Source: Deltaproteobacteria bacterium (GTDB lineage Bacteria > Myxococcota > XYA12-FULL-58-9 > JAUUZB01). Taken from it: a stretch of 6,726 nt of DNA. The stretch covers positions 1 through 6,726 of the forward strand of contig JAUUZB010000223.1 of the NCBI GenBank assembly GCA_030590185.1. The letters are read 5' to 3'. The position numbers and the translations under genes are program-made. The notes beneath the pieces are model-generated. The model was not told the DNA's origin, did not search any database, and saw nothing but the letters and a program-made list of their open reading frames with translations. Positions within the stretch are counted from its first letter, which is position 1; every line of letters starts with the position of its first letter. This document shows, piece by piece, positions 4,955 through 6,726 of this stretch.

Positions 4955-6726
4955 TCAGATCTGCAGGCCGGCGAAGAAGCCGGGCCAAAGCCGGGTCGTG
5001 AAGTCGGATTGGGTCGGTTCGATGACCTGTTGGGCGTCAGTCCCGAGCCGACCCAGGTCCTGCTGGTCCTTGCCGTTCGTGCCGACGTAGACGTTGCCGG
5101 AGACGCCGGCGAACAGGCCGAGGTGCTCGTAGAACTTGTACCCGACCATCAGGCGTAGCTGGCCGAGGTGCTCCTGCTTCGGGCTGGAGAACATGCGCGC
5201 CTTGCTGATCTCCGGAACTTTCATGTCCGCGAGGTAGAAGCTGCCGTCCAGGGAGAAAAAGAGGCTGTCGGTGGCGTAGAGCGTACCGCCGACGCCGAGC
5301 CCAACCGCGGTGCGGCCCGGGCGGTCCTCGCTCTCCCAGGGGGATCCGGCCAGGTGCAAGATGGTATAGACGTTCTCGCTGCCGAACTTCACGCTGGTGT
5401 TGACGACGAAGACGTCGCTGGTCCAGACGTCGAGGTGGAGTTGACCGTCCTTGACGAAGCTGAGCAGGCCCACCGGTCCACCCGCGTCGTAGTCCCCGGC
5501 GATGTTGATGATGCCGATTTGGGTGCCGGAGACGTCGCCGAAGGCGAGGTTGACGATTCCGAGTTGGGCGCCGGTCAGATCCCCCGAGATGTTGACGATC
5601 CCGAGCTGGGCGCCGGTGAAGCCGCCCGTCACGTTGACGCCACCCGAGAGCTGCAGCCCCTGGAGCTGGCCTGCGAAGTTCAACCCGGCGGCGAGCTGCG
5701 CGCCTCGCATCGATCTCGTCGTGATGTTCGCGCCCGCTGCACCCTGGATGAGTAGCTTGCCCTCCCCGCCCACGACGTTGGCGCCGGCGGTGAGTTGCAA
5801 GCCGGTGAGCTTGCCAGAGGTGAAGTTGAGGCCGGTCGAGATCTGCGCCGCGGTGGCGCGCGTCGTGCGCAGCAGGTTGACACCCGCCGCGAGCTGAGCG
5901 CCCTTGAACCGACCAGCGAGGATGTTAACGCCGGTCGCGAGCTGCGCCCCGTAGCCGCCGCCGAGGGTCAGGTTGAAGGCGTTGCCGACCTGCACGCCCT
6001 TGATGAACCCATCGTTCAGATTTGCGAAGCCGAACTGCAGGCCGGTCATACCGTCGAGGGTGTGATTGAGTGTCCCGACCTCGACGCCATCGAGCAGATC
6101 GGTACGGCCGTAGAGGAGGTTGAAGGAGAAGCGCTTGCGCAGCTTGCCCGGCACAAAGAGGCCCGTCCCGATCCCGGGGATCACGGTGACCGAGAAGTCG
6201 ACGCCGGTGTAGTCCGCGGGGTCGAGGGCGGCAGCAGGATCTGGGTTGAAGGGCCTCGCCGCGAATGGAGCAGCCGTGGGGTAGGTGAACGGTACCGGCT
6301 TCGTCGTCGGCTTCGGCCTGGCCTTCGGCGGCGTGTAGTCGAGATCTTCGATTTCCACCGTCTCCCGTAGGGACGTACTCGGCCCGCCACGCAGGGCGAC
6401 CTGCTCGCGCTCGATCGCCACCAGCTCGAGCTCACCGAGCTCCGCCCGCTCGCCGTTGCGCAATGACACGACGCCCCGTTGGAGGGTGGCGCCATCGTCC
6501 ACGGTGACCAGGTAGTGGCCCGGCTCGAGGCCCAGCTCCACCGCCCGCCCCGAGGTTTTGAGCAGCTCCGCCACCAGGCGACCGGCGTCGTCGCGAACGA
6601 AGAAGCGACCGCGCGTCTCTCCCGGCAGGACCAGAACCGCGGAGGTCTGGTGCAGGTCGGTCATCACCACGTCGCCGCTGCCGGCGAGCTGGATGTCGTA
6701 GTTGGGGTGTTGCGGACCGCTCATGG
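4955..6726 (-). CDS. Envelope repeat protein with GAQL-type repeats and barrel-like C-terminus; 5' end outside window (possible caspase-family protein)
   Basis: The minus-strand frame is open to the right edge, and 589 residues are readable from an ATG at 6724. That Met is probably internal. It gives no signal peptide although the rest looks like an envelope protein, and 'GPQHPNYDIQLAGSG' directly after it resembles a junction I recall in secreted caspase-family proteins of myxobacteria. Visible parts, numbered from that Met, are as follows. A beta-rich domain spans 8-105 ('SAVLVLPG', 'GRFFVRDDAGRLVAEL', 'LGLEPGHYLVTVDDG'), like a small carboxypeptidase-regulatory or PEGA-type sandwich. A Pro-rich linker spans 130-168. 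About 13 repeats with the core G-[AL]-Q-[LI]-x-x-G-x-N lie at 205-420. A region of alternating hydrophobic strands (470-589) ends 'WPGFFAGLQI' and looks like outer-membrane barrel strands. The repeats resemble 'GLQIGLVN' surface-repeat proteins known from Leptospira. No catalytic residues are visible, and the protease assignment is inference only. It converges on the hydrolase gene with 13 bp between stops. Confidence 0.72.
   Translation of the reverse strand, partial: MSGPQHPNYDIQLAGSGDVVMTDLHQTSAVLVLPGETRGRFFVRDDAGRLVAELLKTSGRAVELGLEPGHYLVTVDDGATLQRGVVSLRNGERAELGELELVAIEREQVALRGGPSTSLRETVEIEDLDYTPPKARPKPTTKPVPFTYPTAAPFAARPFNPDPAAALDPADYTGVDFSVTVIPGIGTGLFVPGKLRKRFSFNLLYGRTDLLDGVEVGTLNHTLDGMTGLQFGFANLNDGFIKGVQVGNAFNLTLGGGYGAQLATGVNILAGRFKGAQLAAGVNLLRTTRATAAQISTGLNFTSGKLTGLQLTAGANVVGGEGKLLIQGAAGANITTRSMRGAQLAAGLNFAGQLQGLQLSGGVNVTGGFTGAQLGIVNISGDLTGAQLGIVNLAFGDVSGTQIGIINIAGDYDAGGPVGLLSFVKDGQLHLDVWTSDVFVVNTSVKFGSENVYTILHLAGSPWESEDRPGRTAVGLGVGGTLYATDSLFFSLDGSFYLADMKVPEISKARMFSSPKQEHLGQLRLMVGYKFYEHLGLFAGVSGNVYVGTNGKDQQDLGRLGTDAQQVIEPTQSDFTTRLWPGFFAGLQI
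5465..6112 (-). repeat. Array of about 13 protein repeats, 14-17 residues each (GAQLxxGxN)
   Basis: Within the right-edge gene, residues 205-420 repeat a unit of 14-17 residues. Examples include 'MTGLQFGFANLNDG', 'YGAQLATGVNILAG', 'FKGAQLAAGVNLL', 'LTGLQLTAGANVVGG', 'MRGAQLAAGLNFAG', 'LQGLQLSGGVNVTGG', 'FTGAQLGIVNISGD', 'LTGAQLGIVNLAFGD' and 'VSGTQIGIINIAGD'. Gly, Gln, a hydrophobic residue, Gly/Ile and Asn recur at fixed spacing, and short hydrophobic strands alternate with Gly-rich turns. This fits stacked beta-strands (solenoid or barrel hairpins). Units toward the N-terminus are more diverged (for example 'LDGVEVGTLNHT') and those near residues 369-410 are most alike. Confidence 0.85.
5502..5617 (-). 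repeat. Three near-identical DNA copies of the repeat unit
   Basis: Three 29-bp segments at 5502-5530, 5547-5575 and 5589-5617 align at spacings of 45 and 42 bp. The last two share the stretches TTGACGAT and TGGGCGCCGGT and differ at only a few positions. They encode the motifs around TQIGIINI, AQLGIVNL and AQLGIVNI. Similarity at the DNA level suggests recent duplication or gene conversion within the array. Confidence 0.65.

Noticed and set aside
5168..5755. Plus-strand frame with repetitive Asp/Val/Glu-rich units
   Set aside because: Its repeats are only the complement of the GAQL repeats on the opposite strand, where the protein pattern is meaningful.
5465..6112. CRISPR array or tandem non-coding repeat
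   Set aside because: The periodicity (42-51 bp) is in frame and stronger in the protein than in the DNA. There are no conserved direct repeats with unique spacers.

Overview
The window is GC-rich. It carries two genes on the + strand flanked by two partial genes on the - strand: a divergent kinase at the left edge and a convergent repeat protein at the right edge. Three things point to a Myxococcota-like (former deltaproteobacterial) genome or metagenome contig: base composition, strong third-position GC, and protein styles I associate with that group. Those styles are an 'LPWPSSRFT'-type lipase N-terminus, a GPQHPNYD-type domain like the C-terminal part of secreted caspase-family proteins, and an APH-fold kinase with an ADPFGHNRRADRA signature. 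The taxonomic call is an inference from memory, not a search result.

Layout. Positions 1-542 (-) hold the first 180 codons of an aminoglycoside/choline-kinase-like phosphotransferase whose 3' end lies outside the window. A 66-bp divergent intergenic region (543-608) follows. Positions 609-2951 (+) encode a 780-residue, twelve-TM RND/MMPL-type transporter. The open frame extends upstream to position 30, but that extension lies antisense to the kinase and is not real protein. The transporter runs directly into a gene at about 2995-4941 (+) for a secreted, probably lipid-anchored alpha/beta hydrolase with a complete Ser-Asp-His triad, resembling the VolA/Pla-1 extracellular lipase group. After a 13-bp gap comes a convergent gene at 4955-6726 (-) that runs off the right edge. 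Its visible part has a small beta-sandwich-like domain, a Pro-rich linker, about 13 repeats of a G-A-Q-L-x-x-G-x-N unit, and a barrel-like C-terminus.

Functional reading. Transporter and hydrolase are very probably co-transcribed, and together suggest an envelope lipid module: an inner-membrane MMPL pump for a hydrophobic substrate plus an exported lipase/esterase acting on lipids. The right-edge gene is probably an independent envelope protein, possibly the C-terminal half of a caspase-like protease. I see no RNA genes, CRISPR, insertion sequences, attachment sites or convincing terminators. I do not see a demonstrably new system. The most unusual element is the GAQL-repeat protein at the right edge.
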